The notes under the pieces are model-generated. The model searched no databases. It was not told the DNA's origin and saw nothing but the letters and a program-made list of their open reading frames with translations. Of a stretch of 64,000 nucleotides of DNA, positions 10,703 to 22,519 are shown in pieces. The stretch's first letter is position 1. Each line of letters begins with the position of its first letter. The DNA is taken from contig JACGCK010000089.1 of assembly GCA_014925825.1 (NCBI GenBank), positions 62,001 through 126,000 on the forward strand, given 5' to 3'. Position numbers and translations under genes: made by a program. Source of the stretch: Pholiota molesta (lineage: Eukaryota > Basidiomycota > Agaricomycetes > Agaricales > Strophariaceae).

Positions 10703-13700
10703 ATGTCAGTTTATGGCGATGTCTTCGAGCCTGAAACCATCCGAAGTATTCTCAAAGGCCTGGAGAAGTCCAAGGAAGGAAAAGACAACTTTGAGAAAGT
10801 GTGGAAGACAAATGTGCGTCTTATTTCTACTTTATAACTATTTAAAATGGCAACTAACCAGGCCATTAGGTTGATAAGCGTATAAAATCATGGCTGAGCC
10901 ACAAAGATAATAAGGCGACGCCGATATTCCAGCTTAAATGGGAGGCAGAGGTCATCGAGTATGTGGATTACCTCCACTCGAAGGTCTCCGTGAATGGAAA
11001 TGCTGCCGCTAGCACTAAACAAACACCCCGCACAATTGGCAAGGATATTCCACTCCTGGGGCCGCATTTTAGTCCCCCGACGTTCCTCCATTATATGCGG
11101 CGAGATGCGACGCCAGCTATACAGCCAGAAATCGCATATATCGCTCCACTCAACGTCGTACATCCAGACTTCTATCCAACAATGCCACTCGCTTCCTGTC
11201 CGAAATGCACGTCATCTGCGATTTTATGGGATGGATGGAATGGAACCGGTGCTCGATGTGTTTATGGGGTTCGCACAAATGAAAGGGCAATAGGATTCCA
11301 GCTTCGATGCAAGGATTGCAAAAAAAATGGAACGAAAGGAGGATACTGCTTTGTAATGACAAATCATGTATTCTGGAATAATTGGCCGCATTGGAAAATC
11401 CCAAGTAAGTTTCCTTTAACTCTACCTAAAGAAATTAGCTTATCTATTCGCAATTAACTATTAGGAAGTGTTCCGTATTTCCTGAAACGGGCTGCAGTAA
11501 CCCATGAGCTATTTGATTTGATTACAGAGCTCCGACTATCTTCAACCTCTGCTGGTCTATCGGAGCATCTAAAACGTGAGTGGTAATATTCGAATGATTG
11601 CCTAAGTTCTAATGCGCAAATACTAGAGCTGCACCTACTTGAATATAGGCAAAGAATGCTCGACTATCTTTCGTGCTTTCAATCAGCACGTCAACATGGT
11701 TTTAAGCGGAATAATCTCGCTTGCTTCTCTCTGCCTACAGATGAGAAAGGCTACAATGACTCCTTCATCACAAATGACATGATCACAGATCTGTACTTGG
11801 ACTTCATCGCAAAGGTTCGACGTCATGAATCCGTTGAATATTCCCAAACTAGAACAGGTACGAACAGATCTGATATTCCGTTTATCATTCTAAGACACAT
11901 TTGCATTATTCCTCTAGCAAAATCCATCTCTCTAGATAATACGTTCAAGTCTGCGGGAAAAGCTTCTATAATAGATAAAGATGGACGCCGCCAAAATCCG
12001 ATGAAAGGCGGTATTCTGAGCGCTATTAATGAAGAAGGCGAAGGCCTTTCTTGGGTACGTCAATTCAATAGTTTATTATATGCCTTAAGACTTATCTGAT
12101 TTTTAGCGATACTGTATGAGCGCTTCGCCTGCAGAAACCCGAGAGCTACTGCAAGACATTGGCGAATGCCATGATGTCATAAAAATTCCAAGGCCAGTAT
12201 CTATCATCGTCAATAATTGCTGTCAAGTACGGCGATTTATTTGTGAAGGCCTTGGAGCCGATGTAATTGTCAACCTTGATGTTTACCATTTCATGATACG
12301 GTAAGCTGTATGTCCAATCATCGAATTACCAGAGATTAATCATTCTTTACTATCAGATACAGTTCTGTGGTATTTGGGGGTACAAAAAATAAGCATCGTC
12401 GGCATGTACTTCAGGATATAAGGGACGCTATTATCAAAACTCCTGCGAAAGCAAATACCCCTGCAACGTACTGGATCAAGGCAGAGCAGGAGATCAAAAT
12501 AACGGAGGCATATAACAAGTGGTTACAGCATGGTGACGTATGGTCGGCTGCAGCTTCAAAGGTAAGTATCTTCTATTACCATTCAATGACGACGCGCAGA
12601 TAAATTCAATCACTATTTATCTTACTAGGTCCACGCTGATCAGCTTGAACATGTACGAAAAGGATGTTTAGCGCGTCCTCGCGAGGATATTTCGATGGAT
12701 GGTAGCCGCATTGAAGGGTCTCACAAAGGCTGGAACTCAATTCAGCGAGCGCAACCCAGTGGTATTGAGATGTATACTGGCCTTGCCCATGATTTCTTCC
12801 TTCGACGAAACATTCGTATCGGCTCTTCTCGAGTTGAAAACAAACGCCCAATCAATTTCCATCAGTTTGTTGCATCGACTTATGGCTCGCATCATATACA
12901 GCTCGTTAATTATACAGCGGAGCTATTCAATTCACTGTATATCAAGGAGCCCTCTGTATCAAAGGCCAGTCTCCAAGTTTACCCGATTCTCCCAAAAGTG
13001 CAAGTGAACAAGGTGAGTGGACTAGTAGAATCCGCCCATTCGGTAACCTTTGGAGGTTTCATGGAAATCAAGGATGAAGCATCTGATACGGGATCACAAA
13101 TGCTTGAGGATATAGACGCTGAAGTTGCCGAAATGGACCAAGATAATTTTATGCTCTCACTTGGAGTCAAGGAACGACTTTTCTCAATTAGGATGGTGCA
13201 AAATGGTTCGTAGTATTTTTTCATTACCTCGTTTTCTCTAATGCTTACAAGATACAATAGTAGCCATCTCTCAGCCATCGCGTACAGGTTTGACTTCCCT
13301 CCAAAAACGAAAGGAGCGGGGAGCAGACTCGGATGCCATCCAAGTCCGCGATACGCCGCCAGCATCAGGCTTAGTATGCGTGGATGATATTGTACCGGAT
13401 CCAAAGCGTAGACGATTTGCTGGGTCTCTTAGCCCTGGAACCGTTGCATTAGGCCTACCAATTGGTACTCCTGGTGGTCCACCAGATTCTGAATCTGATG
13501 CTCTTGGGCTCAGTAAAACGCCGGAACCACATGTGAGCATCTTGCGTCAATATTCCTGTTTTGAACGAATCCCTCTTACTTCTATCTTTTAGAACTTTTC
13601 AATGGAAAACTGTGCGCCTTTTGTAGATTGTGCACCTACAAACATGGTTGTAGATACCGACGTATCCCTTCCAAATCCATCATCGACTACGGACAAGGAT

Positions 13701-14838
13701 ACTGCTAGTACGCCGTGCGCTTTCTTCAAGTTTCAAACGACGCTCGATAAATCATTCCCAAAATCTGGAGCCACTGTATCTTCAGCATCGTCTCAGCCTG
13801 CCTCCGTTACTTTGCCTTTGCCACCAAAACCCTCTTTCTCTTTAGACATGCTTAGACGCCCGCTACAGCTTCCTGCGGAATTGAAGGACCAAGGCCTTAC
13901 GCGATCTCAGTTACTCTTTTCTATTGGAACTACTGTCGATCCTCGAGCCCTACGGATTTTAGGTGATGATGAATTCTACCTATTTATGGATATGCGCGCC
14001 GAACTTCAATGGATCTCGTTTTCGATGACGAGTTTGAAGTGGGCCATTGCTACCAAGGCTTATAACGAACGGCTAGCAAAGCTTGGAAAGGAGAAACACT
14101 TTAATGTCATCAAGAAGAACCCTCGGGCATTGATGGACAAACTTAATGAGATCGAGCCGATGATCTCTGAGAGGCTTGGTGACAAAGACTTCATCTGTAT
14201 GTGATCTAAGATCTTTCTTTCAATTTTAATATGGCCGCTGATATTCACTGTTTCAGCTAAAAGCAACGGTAGTGACGCTTTCTGGCTCAAGCATTGTAAT
14301 GCAATACCTGCGCTCAAGAAGGAAGACACGGATGATGGTCAGAAGAAAGTAAGTTTGCATGTCTTTCTTTCTGGTTACCTGGCTAATAATCTTATTATTA
14401 TAGCGGAAGGATGCTGTTTGCACCCGCTGCAAGGCAATTATGTACATCAAATCCAGGACAATCAACCATCGAAGAGGTTATTGCTCGGACGGAGTCGCTT
14501 CAAAGCAAAAACCCGGTCCTGAATCTGACCCACTGCCTGAATGGCCGCAGCCTCAGGACATATTCACCGCGGGGAAATCATTCAATCCAGCTACCTTTCT
14601 CATCACTGTTCGAGATCTCTACCAAAAAGTGATAGATCACACAGTGCGGAATCCGAACACTGCCGTCGAGTATACGCTAGAAGATGAAGCATTTTCGCGC
14701 ATGCTTGCATCTCGAACGACCTGTATTGATGGACACACGTACTTCCGCCTTTACAGCCTGGATATCTTTGGAAGTTCATGTGCGTCGCTGATTTCAGAGC
14801 TCGAAGGGCGTCGTTATCTTCGTATAGACTGTTTGTAG
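10703..14838 (+). CDS. DDE/RNase H-type transposase-like protein with N- and C-terminal Cys clusters
   Basis: Twelve exons join without a stop to 1167 residues. Exons are 10703-10813, 10870-11404, 11465-11575, 11627-11857, 11918-12054, 12107-12300, 12357-12561, 12629-13205, 13261-13532, 13593-14196, 14257-14348 and 14404-14838. An N-terminal zinc-binding-looking cluster reads ASCPKCTSSAILWDGWNG, then RCKDCKKNGTKGGYC. The central region has the order expected of a transposase core: SLDNTFKSAGKA (D336), IIVNNCCQVRR (N411), VNLDVYHFMIR, then SRIEGSHKGWNSIQRAQPSG (E537). A long Ser/Pro-rich linker follows, then a C-terminal cluster CTRCKAIMYIKSRTINHRRG ending in Cys. I recall relatives only as uncharacterised Agaricomycete proteins (possibly the DUF6729 type). 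In those I remember Asp, not Asn, at the position of N411. Every splice phase agrees, so the gene has been kept intact. Confidence 0.7.
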
Positions 14839-15539
14839 TGTATTTCCCATTCAGCTACTCTTATTTTACTTTAAATTTTGCGATGTATCTGAGTCTCATG
14901 CCAGTGATGCTAGCAAATAAATCTATCTCATTTCAAGTTTATTATGACACTGACTTGGAAGAACAAAACATTATGGTATCATTATTCTCTCCGTCGTCTT
15001 CGTGCCAATTTGCACTGGCAAATTCAACCGAGGGATGTTGATGTTCTTAGATAGATAACCAATACAAAAATTACCAAGTCTACCCAAAGTTGCAACGCTC
15101 GGTCGAACTTTTTTCCGGACCCGACCCCAAGATGGAAATCCCTGGCCAGGTTTTGTCAGCAAGGCTGCGAACACCCTGGGTTCCCAAAACGCACCACAGG
15201 CGTTCTAGACACCCTGGGAATGACCAATTTTTCCATCACCCCTGTCCAAATGTTAATTAGTAGGACGTGTCACGCGCACGCGTCTCTAAAATACGCGTCA
15301 AAGGTATGATTTGTTGATTTCTGCCTGTTTCGCAATTTAAACTCAAGCACTAAGATTTAATGATTTACGTATATTTATTACATATTTACCTCGCTGGTAA
15401 GTAAGTATGAGAACGATGGTGTGCCTGCCGCGTAGGGACACGGCGACTCCGTTAATACATAATTGGTCACCGTCACGCGTGACTCCGACTTGGGGCTGTC
15501 TTGCAACTCTGACTTCATTTTTCCTAATTCCCAACAGCC
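14839..15539. other. Intergenic region with right candidate terminus
   Basis: No gene seen. It holds the right 13-bp inverted-repeat copy (15169-15181) and a second partial copy of its core (GACACCCTGGGAA, about 15209-15221). The remainder is the upstream region of the SWIM/RING gene. Confidence 0.45.
15169..15181 (-). repeat. Right copy of 13-bp inverted repeat
   Basis: GAACACCCTGGGT is the exact reverse complement of 5963-5975. The core recurs 40 bp further out at about 15209. It lies between the stop of the transposase-like gene and the start of the SWIM/RING gene. Confidence 0.5.
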
Positions 15540-17207
15540 ATGGTCCTTGCCAAGCGGAGCGCAAACGGCGAGTTCGTGGCTTGGGGCTCGTCTTCCCAAG
15601 CATCGAACGATGATCAGACTTCGCATGAGCACCAGAACGGTGACTCGGACGCCCCTTCTTCTAAAAAGGCGCGTATTTCTTCCCCAAACTCCTCGCCATC
15701 CCAAAGTGTGTCGTCCAACGCGAGGCCAACTCTCGCGACGAGCTCTCGAAACATAACTCCGAACGTTCATATTCACGCGACGCGTCCTGCAGCTCCAGGT
15801 GTTGAAGTAATTTCATCTGCACCCCATCTGCCACGCGCCACTCCTCTAACTACCCCTGCCCGACAAGCCCAAGCAACAACGCAAGCAGCCACCGTACTGC
15901 AACGCCCAAGTGCTAACTCGTCTTCGTCTGTATCATTAAGTCAAGGTCCTTTAGATTTTTCTGGCCATGGGCGCGTCCAAGGCTCTACCATTACTTCCGT
16001 GACCAATTATAATCAACCTTCACCAATGTCCTTACCGCTACACCCTACCATGGGCGTTATCTCTTCTGCGGAGGGATCTAGTCAACCATCCACAGCTGTG
16101 GCGTCCAAACGAGGACGTAAGAACGGTACCGACGGTCCAGGCCCTGCAGCGAAGCCTGAAAAACGCCAGGCGATGTTCAAAAAGAAGTGTCCACAGGATA
16201 CCTTGGTCAGGCTTGAGCGTGTTATGAATCAAAGGCGAGTTTCTGAACAGCTTTTACTAAATTGATTCTTAATTCTTCTTCATAATAGGATATACATGAT
16301 TGATCGCAATCGAACTGGAGAACTGCAGGAGGAGTTTAGTGTTTTAGGATCCACGGGAAATGTATACAACGTTGTTGTCGATCACAAACCGCGATGCAAT
16401 TGTCCTGATGCTGCGAAAGGGAATCACTGCAAACACATTGTACGTGGGCCTGATTCATGTGTCGTATAATGTTAACCTCCGTTTTAGGTATTTATAATGC
16501 TTAAAGGTGTGCAATATGCATATCTTGCCTTCAAACGCAAACTAACGATCCCTATGGCTAGTCCTGCATGTGAATCAGCAATCGGGTTACTGGTATCAGA
16601 AGTACGTCCATGTTCCTCGTACTCATGTCTGTTCTAACAGCTGCCCCAGAGCCCTCCTCACCACCGAACTTGAAGAAATATTCGCTAGAGCGCCTCCAGC
16701 GCCCAACTCTATGGCGCACCCCCACATCCGCGAGGCGTACGCGCGCGCTACCGGCAAGGCGCCAGCAGCCGCACCCACGCCCACTCCATCAAACGATAGG
16801 CGCAGGATCCCAGGGCCCGGTGACGACTGCCCCGTGTGCTACGACGGTATGAACGGCGTCGCAGAGGACTCGCTCGTCTTCTGTGGCGACTGTGGGAATG
16901 CCGTGCACAAGGAGTGCTTCGGGGAATGGCAGCGCACGGCGGCGAAAACGGGGAAGAACCTCACGTGCGTGTGGTGCCGTGCGCGCTGGGTGCTTACGCC
17001 CGCCGTGGGCGGTGGTGTGGGTGCCAGTGCGAGTAGGGGGCTAGATGGGTATCTGAACCTTGCGGGCGTCGGTGGTGTGTCTCCTGTGAGGGATACGAGT
17101 ACATGTATGTGTGCATCCTGATTTTGCTTGTGATGTGATATCCTGATGCGCGCTTCTTAGATTATCATGGTCCGACGAGGAGAGGTAGCCGTCATTACGG
17201 TTACTAA
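15540..17207 (+). CDS. SWIM zinc finger plus RING-finger protein (ZSWIM2-like E3 ligase candidate)
   Basis: Six exons (15540-16234, 16289-16439, 16488-16506, 16562-16601, 16650-17104, 17161-17207) give 468 residues. The first ~200 residues are Ser/Thr/Pro/Gln-rich and disordered, ending in a basic patch (KRGRKNG). A SWIM motif follows: CNCPDAAKGNHCKHI, the CxC...CxH pattern, after NVYNVVVDHKPR. After a linker comes a RING: CPVCYDGM, then FCGDCGNAVHKECFGEW, then CVWCRARW. The tail reads STYYHGPTRRGSRHYGY. SWIM+RING proteins of this type are ubiquitin ligase candidates, but the substrate is unknown. Intron 1 uses a GC donor (CAAAG|GCGAGT). Exon 3 is only 19 nt long. The last exon is supported by frame continuity, and stopping at 17121 without it would lose the conserved-looking basic C-terminus. 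Confidence 0.85.
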
Positions 17208-17351
17208 TATCATGATATATGATTCAGATTTATAACTGAATCTTCAAGCGTTTCTTGCCTATAGAATATCCCTGGACGGTATAATTTCAACTACAATACT
17301 TTTGCCTTACGTGTGTATAATATCTTACGAGTACATAGTCAATTCTTGCAA

Positions 17352-17984
17352 TTAATGTTCACAGATACGGCGCAGATCGGTTAGAAAGTCATGATACAAG
17401 TATCGACACCTTTCAAGTGGAAGACCTGCTTCAGCATTTGATACATGACGTGAGCCCCAATTATTAACACGATCTGCAGAGCCGTCATACAGCCATCGAC
17501 CTTCATGATTTCCCCCTTCTACGTGTCGCATCCAACTGTGCTTCTCCGGGTCTTGCATAACCAGTTCGATCTCCTCGAGTCTTCGCTCCTTACGAGGCAA
17601 CCGCGGACATCTGCGGCGTTCTCATACCAACTCGGCACCTTGTACCTTCGCCCACAATCCCTCCTGGATACCACATTGCCTTTGGCCTTGAGGTTTAGGC
17701 CCGGGGAATTGAACCCTAGATCTATCATTTCTGAGATAATGGCCACAACTGGAAACAATGAGTGCGATGTTAGGGTGGGCCCACCGGAAAAATACGGTGG
17801 ACAATCCCTTGTTCCAGCCGGCATTGTGGGCGTATATGAGGTCGGACCTCAGCTGTTTGAGTTCCTGCTGGGTTTGAATAAGTCTATGCAGCTTGCGTCT
17901 TCGCGAAGCAAGCGACATAGCCTTCAAGGTTTGAACTGGACGAATTGCTTCATTGGATACTTCATGCCGATCCCGTCGAGCTTC
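17352..17984 (-). CDS. Hypothetical protein, 5' end not identified
   Basis: Two minus-strand exons, 17984-17628 and 17588-17352, join in frame across a 39-nt intron with a GTATGA donor. The first is Arg/Gln/Leu-rich (SRRRKLHRLIQTQQELKQ), then reads FFRWAHPNIALIVSSCGHYL and DRSRVQFPGPKP. The second reads ERRLEEIELVMQDPEKHSWM and ends LTDLRRICEH. The frame is open upstream to 17999 but there is no suitable ATG. A possible acceptor at 17985 suggests an upstream exon that I could not find in 18000-19300. It may be a truncated gene. Family not recognised. Confidence 0.45.
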
Positions 17985-17999
17985 CTGTTCAGATGAACT

Positions 18000-19338
18000 T
18001 TAATGAAGCGTAATACAAACGCTTTTTACTGTGCGAATGGATGGTCCTTCAATCATTCAATATTCAACTTTCCACTGAGAATGGCATTACATATCCACCA
18101 GTGAATCAAGGGGACAAACTTATATGTAGCGGCTACTATTCCAATTTGCTATTTGTATATAGTGGGGGGGAAATGCTCCCAGAACAGGAAAAAAACCCAT
18201 GTTATATCCGGTCGATAGCCTCGTTGGCAACCCAGTATAAGCTCACACTATTTATTTGATTAGTCTACCCATGGAGCAACCTTCGTTGCGTTCCCTTTCT
18301 TTCGATCAGGAATGCGCCCACAATTGCTATTTTAGGCATTATCATATGCCTGGGTCCAAAAATACTATCCATTGAATCGGCTGTTACATGTTCCTCTCTT
18401 TGTCATTTGGCAGGAAAGTTCATGTTGCAACAGAGGACGCCGGATCGAAACCATGCCATAGGATGCCGCCCTATACCGTCTCACAAGTGGACGGTATTTG
18501 AAGCGTTTTAACCGTGTTTGTAAGTATACCGTGAGTCATTCCCGAGTTGGTGGGTTCGGAGTAATATGATTTACATTGCAGTGTGCACCTATGTTTGCTT
18601 TATCTCGTAAATTGACGAAGTCAAGCCAACAGCTTGTTTATTCATCTTCCATGATCAACTCATATTATCTCTTAAAGCGGCGCCAATGAACCATACACTC
18701 GTATTCTTTGATGAACTCTGGATGGGATATAATATTCTTGTCATTGTGGGCTCTGGAGATAAATTTCAGTGCGGCGTCATTGTATTTTTCAAGGCGACTT
18801 CGGCGACAGGGTGTGTCAGTATTATACTTCAAGCTTCATATAGGTATCATATAACCATCAATGGTCGTGTCCACATCGTCCTTCAAATTCAGATCCGCAC
18901 CATTTGTGACCAGTTTAAGACCACTTGTACCGTGCTTTCTTCCCCCCATGAGGTCGCATTCAATACTCCATACTCGCGGAGTTCAAGTTCGGGAAGCGCG
19001 TTTTTGGCACCTGCGGCTCAATCTCCATGCCAAATGGTGGCGTCTTGCCCACAACAGTGACTACTGCACACTGCTCTGTATACTGTTTATTGTTGAGGAT
19101 CGCGCAGTGCTATCCTCAGGAGTAAGTAGGGGCCCCTTTCTCTACCCACAAATGATTTACTGCAAAGCGTGGGCCTTGTGCCACTGCATGGCGTTCTGAA
19201 GCCCCTAAAGAGTTGACTCAGGAGAAATATAAGCCCGGATCCTCTTGTGCAGCTGTTATAAATCCAACAAGATTGGCCTGTATCTCTTCATTATTCTCGC
19301 GTTGCCACCCCCGGGATCCCTCATTATCTCAGCCTGCC
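18000..19338. other. Intergenic region, no gene recognised
   Basis: About 1.3 kb of AT-rich sequence with only short open frames of non-coding character on both strands. It may hide the missing 5' exon of the preceding minus-strand gene and the promoter of the ABC gene. Confidence 0.45.
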
Positions 19339-22017
19339 ATGGACGACCGCTCGAAGTTACTCCCTACTGCGCCTGAAATATCCTCACTTGACGGTCACAG
19401 AGTTCGATATCTGTCTTGGGGCATTTTCACCGTTGCGTGCGATGACCAAGACTCCGTTGACTATGCTTTCTTTTCTGATATATGGCAATGTTGTAATCTC
19501 TCGACATATAAGGAACCGTTCCTGTCTTTCGTTCGACTGCTGTGTGACCTCTGGAGAATTGCGCCTTGGCAATCTCTGGAATACTACTCATATACGATGT
19601 GGATGATCATCTCACCTGCCATCTCATCGTATTTCTGTTACCTTGTTCTCAATAATGTAAGTTATTATATTGGCAGCTGATCCTTTTGTCCAAGTTCTCA
19701 TCGCCGTTTTCAAACAGATCGACGCTGCTATCCGAAATCCAATAGACCTTCAAGGAGGGATCCTCAAGAAGATTCAAATGCTCGCTTTGATGTGGCTGCT
19801 CTTTGGGATAATAACCCATCACGCTTCTATCGTGCTGTGAGTATGATCCAATACAATGATGATAAACCAAATATAACATATCTTTTTGCTTATTAGGCAA
19901 TACGAATCAAGAGTGAAGCTAGGACCTCATTTACGAGCATATTTTTTACCCAAACTGGCCAAAGGTCCGTTTTTCTGTGAACTCTATATGGGCGCCTAAT
20001 GACGTAACGTATTGTATCTCTAGCGAGCCTCGAACGCAACCTAGATGAATTGAAAGGTGCTTCTAATCTCTTGTTATAATCGTTTGCCAATATTAACTGA
20101 CCCGCTTCAAAGAGGAGTTCGTGTTCTTTCCTAGTCCCTACGACTATGGCGATTTCATCCCAGGATGGGAATCTTTCCACACAACCTTTACGCGCTTACG
20201 GCATATTCTCGCCATTGTGGTGGAGATTTCTCTCGTTATATACATCAAATTACAGCAAGACGATTCTCAGTCTCAGATATTCTCTCTATTGGTTATAGCA
20301 TTCTTAACCATTACCTTCCTGTCTCCCACCGATGCCGTTGGTGGTAAAGGTAAGCGCACTGAATCCTTTATGTTCATTAATTTATTAAATGCGAGGACAT
20401 GATAGGGTACACCTTTTGGACGAAGAATCGAGACTACAATCGATTGATGGCTCTTTTTCATATGGTCTTTGATATTCAATATCGACCGACATTGGTCAAA
20501 GACGGACAAACGGAGAATCTATACACTGGTAATTAATTACTTGTAGCCTGTCTACGAGACATGGGTCGGTTTATTGATCTAATTTTACCTGCAGAATATG
20601 AACGAGTGTCTAAATCGCTGGGAGCCGTGAAGGCAGACACCTATATGCTTGGATGGTCGCTATATCCATCCTGGCGCTGGGGAACGCTCCGATTCTGCGT
20701 TACGAACAGTCCGATGGTCAGTAAAGACGTGCATATTATCAACTCTGATTGCTGAATGAATGACAAAATATAGGCGCTAGTAGCATTGACGCTCCCATGG
20801 ATATCCTCAGCGTCACCTATTGTCTTGATGGCTATAATCCAATACGCAATATTCAGCTTGAAACATAACATCGAATATTTAAGAAACTCGACAGACTCAT
20901 TTTATGGCCTTATGAACAACGCCACGAAATTTTATGGTTTGTTCGACAGAGTCAAAGAGCCCCAGCCTGCCGTCGCCGCCGTTGTAACTACCGGTGCCCA
21001 ATCGAAACACCAGAGAGGCATGAACATTGTCCTAAAGTCAGTCTGTTTCACATTCGACGCAAGAAAGACTTTAATATATCGACCAATTAATTTCTAGGAG
21101 TGTATCATATCAGTGCATCGAGGACCTAGATCTAACTATACTCCCAGGGCAACTCGTCGTTATTACCGGAGGTAACGGAAGTGGAAAGACAACCTTGGTT
21201 AAGCTTCTATCTGGCATAATTTCGCCAAACCACGGCGAGGTTATCATTGACGACCGATTACTATCCGAAAGTCCTACAGAAGATGCAGCGAATCCATTCA
21301 AGAGAACTGTTTTCATTGAAAAATCAGAAGCCATATACCCGATCAGTCTGGAGGAGAATATTTCTATGGCTATTCATGACCGCGAGCCCGTCAACCGGGA
21401 AAATATGGATGAGGCATTGCGCTTGGGCGGGTCTTACGATATTGTGGAGGCTTTGGGACGTCAGACGGTTCTCGCTCCTTGTAGCGTACCAGGTTACAGT
21501 ATCGGCAGGGACATAGGACCTGGCGCTCGAAAGGCGTTGAAGAGTAATTGTCCGGATCCTATCCCTATCCGAATTCCTGAAGATCATAAGCAACATATCA
21601 TCGCGTATGTTTTATTCTAACGTTTTAATGGTTGAAGAATTTACTAACGTTTTTCTTCTCTAGTTCTAGAGCCTTTTTACGATTGAAAATGTGCGATATT
21701 GATCTGGTCATCTTGGACGAGGCTACCAGCGCTATGGATCCCGTCGAGGAGCGTGAGGTGATCAACAACTTTCTTCAAATTGCTCGAGATCAAGGAAAGA
21801 CCACGATTATTGTTACCACGCATAACCTGTCGAACGTCGCGAAACATGCAGATATGATATTGTGCGTATTTGGACCAATGATCCTTTCTTATGACGCTGA
21901 CGAGAAAACAATTTCAGGTATATGGAAAAAGGGAAGATTGTCGAACAGGGAACTCATGAGGAGTTGATGGAAGCTGATAAAGGATATTCTGCTCTGTATA
22001 AAGCTGGCAAAGAGTAG
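19339..22017 (+). CDS. ABC transporter-like protein with degenerate signature motif
   Basis: At least eleven exons read from MDDRSKLLPTAPEISSLDGH to YSALYKAGKE (stop 22015-22017). The N-terminal ~500 residues contain hydrophobic segments typical of one ABC membrane domain (for example MLALMWLLFGIITHHASIVL, FSLLVIAFLTITFL and ALVALTLPWISSASPIVL). The C-terminal nucleotide-binding domain has Walker A (ITGGNGSGKTT), Walker B (LVILDEATSAMD) and an H-loop (IIVTTH), with the end segment KGKIVEQGTHEEL. Where an LSGGQ-type signature should precede Walker B, the sequence is IPEDHKQHIIASRAFLRLK, which lacks it. A half-size exporter of the Agaricomycete P-loop type is the best description. Without the signature, ATP hydrolysis by a normal dimer is doubtful. 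The substrate is unknown. Confidence 0.8.
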
Positions 22018-22519
22018 TCGGTAGTAAATTTCTGTTGGCGACGTTCTTAATTGGACCTTCACGATGCACTTATTTTGTAGAGCTACTATATATATGTAAA
22101 TGACCATCTTTCTATCGGGCGCTTTGACTGGCGGTTGTATGAAAATGACTTCAGTGCGCCGGCAGATTCCGAAAACGGCAAGAACGTGGGTTGTCTGTTC
22201 CTTCGTACTCGATACACATCTTGTTTACACCTTTGCTGTCCACTAGCGTCTACTTCGAAACTTCGCTTTCTAGTCACTACAGATGGGCCGCGCTTTCATG
22301 AATGGAGTGGTCGCTCATACCGTCAATTCGGTGGGGGTGGATCTGGGTCGATTCCGGGATTATCTGGCAAGGGCTCCACAAGAATCATGACTATTCTTTA
22401 GCGTCATAGTTCAGTAGTGCTCCGACATGGGCCGCAAAAATAGGTTAGCGACAACCCCCTAAGCTTGGTGACCTCCGCCTTCACCTGCGGCCTCTCTCTC
22501 CCTTGTATCTTCCGCGCCG
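22018..22519. other. Intergenic region
   Basis: About 0.5 kb between the ABC gene and the glucanase gene. It should contain the terminator of the first and the promoter of the second. No gene or repeat recognised. Confidence 0.5.

Larger units (their letters stand above)
5963..15181. mobile_element. Candidate composite transposon: XPG nuclease + TET/JBP oxidase + transposase-like gene
   Basis: About 9.2 kb bounded by a perfect 13-bp inverted repeat and containing three genes that are not ordinary housekeeping neighbours. They are an XPG/GEN1-like nuclease, a TET/JBP-type dioxygenase and a DDE/RNase H transposase-like protein. Published work describes fungal TET/JBP expansions linked to DNA transposons (the Kyakuja-Dileera-Zisupton group), which supports the association. 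The transposase-like gene here does not show the KDZ signatures I would expect, so the class is left open. I found no convincing target-site duplication beside the repeats. The element boundary is therefore an inference, and the block may instead be adjacent genomic genes. Confidence 0.35.

Noticed and set aside
10703..14838. Calling the transposase-like gene a KDZ transposase
   Set aside because: The location beside a TET/JBP gene is suggestive, but I do not see the KDZ CxC cluster or core motifs as I know them, so the class is left open.
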